Shown here: piece after piece, positions 5,417 through 5,633 of the stretch
How the letters are laid out: each line of letters begins with the position of its first letter
Position numbering within the stretch: position 1 is the stretch's first letter
Source of the DNA: Alphaproteobacteria bacterium
GTDB lineage: Bacteria; Pseudomonadota; Alphaproteobacteria; Rhizobiales; Rhizobiaceae
Reading direction: 5' to 3'
Length of the DNA stretch: 5,633 nucleotides
Assembly: GCA_017308345.1 (NCBI GenBank)
Contig: JAFKFE010000430.1
Coordinates: 1 to 5,633, forward strand
The notes under the pieces: generated by a model
Told to the model about the DNA's origin: nothing
Databases searched by the model: none
What the model saw: only the letters and a program-made list of their open reading frames with translations
Position numbers and translations under genes: made by a program

Positions 5417-5633
5417 ATGACCCAGCCGTCCCGCCTTGCCATCGTCCCCTTCGTCAGCGTCGACCGCATGATGAAGCTGGTGCTCGCCATCGGCGTCGAG
5501 CGCTTCCTGACCGAGCTCGCCGCCTATATCGAGGAGGATTTCCGCCGCTGGGAGCTGTTCGACAAGACGCCGCGCATCGCCTCGCACAGCCATGACGGCG
5601 TCATCGAGCTGATGCCGACCAGCGACGGCAAGA
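5417..5633 (+). CDS. ocd: Ornithine cyclodeaminase (3' end outside window)
   Basis: Only 72 codons are present. The N-terminus reads MTQPSRLAIVPFVSVDRMMK, then LVLAIGVERFLTELAAYIEEDFRR, WELFDKTPRIASHS and GVIELMPTSDGK. I recognise this as the start of the ornithine cyclodeaminase/mu-crystallin family as found after arginase in rhizobia. The enzyme converts ornithine to proline and ammonia with catalytic NAD+; the Rossmann region would lie beyond the window. The ATG follows the arginase stop after two bases (TGATCATG), with GGAAG inside the end of rocF as ribosome site nine bases upstream, so translation is probably coupled. The adjacent arginase supplies its substrate, which supports the call. 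Lysine cyclodeaminase or another family member cannot be excluded from the N-terminus alone. Confidence 0.85.
   Translation, partial: MTQPSRLAIVPFVSVDRMMKLVLAIGVERFLTELAAYIEEDFRRWELFDKTPRIASHSHDGVIELMPTSDGK

Noticed and set aside
4689..5593. Minus-strand frames opposite rocF and ocd (4689-5237, 5144-5593)
   Set aside because: They are antisense to a confident arginase with all metal ligands, and have no motifs of their own.
1..5633. CRISPR arrays, insertion sequences, riboswitches
   Set aside because: No regularly spaced repeats, transposase-like frame, terminal inverted repeats or recognisable riboswitch core was seen.

Overview
The window looks like the chromosome of an alphaproteobacterium of the order Hyphomicrobiales (Rhizobiales), most like Mesorhizobium and its relatives. 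This is inferred from the GC-rich codon use of the flanking genes, from the protein types (CnoX/YbbN-like thioredoxin, ProXp-ala-like deacylase, rhizobial-type arginase with ornithine cyclodeaminase), and from an intergenic repeat of a kind common in these genomes. No database search was possible.

Layout. Left block (1-1200, minus strand): the start of a thioredoxin-TPR gene that runs off the left edge, preceded by a prolyl-tRNA editing protein of the YbaK family. A 319-base non-coding stretch follows; it carries two diverged copies of a short repeat and the promoter of a tRNA-Gly(GCC) on the plus strand (1520-1594). A perfect 26-base palindrome behind the tRNA serves as terminator.

Middle block (about 1640-3800, minus strand): a two-gene unit of visibly lower GC. 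Hand counts give 30/60 at 1801-1860 and 29/60 at 2101-2160, against 49/60 at 4801-4860 in the arginase gene. The first gene encodes an unrecognised 233-residue protein with a very basic tail. The second encodes a 403-residue fusion of an XRE-type HTH and an ImmA/IrrE-type zinc metallopeptidase. A promoter with 17-base spacing (TTGCGA/TATCAT) lies just upstream, and two direct repeats over its -35 and spacer are a plausible autoregulatory operator. The unit looks like acquired cargo beside a tRNA gene and is the best candidate here for an undescribed system, perhaps toxin-antitoxin-like or stress/defence-related. No integrase or att duplication is visible.

Right block (3911-5633): an Lrp/AsnC regulator on the minus strand is divergent from arginase (rocF) and ornithine cyclodeaminase (ocd, cut by the right edge) on the plus strand. 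Arginase converts arginine to ornithine and urea, and ornithine cyclodeaminase converts ornithine to proline and ammonia. The divergent regulator probably controls this catabolic operon and itself: a palindrome overlaps the -35 of its own promoter.
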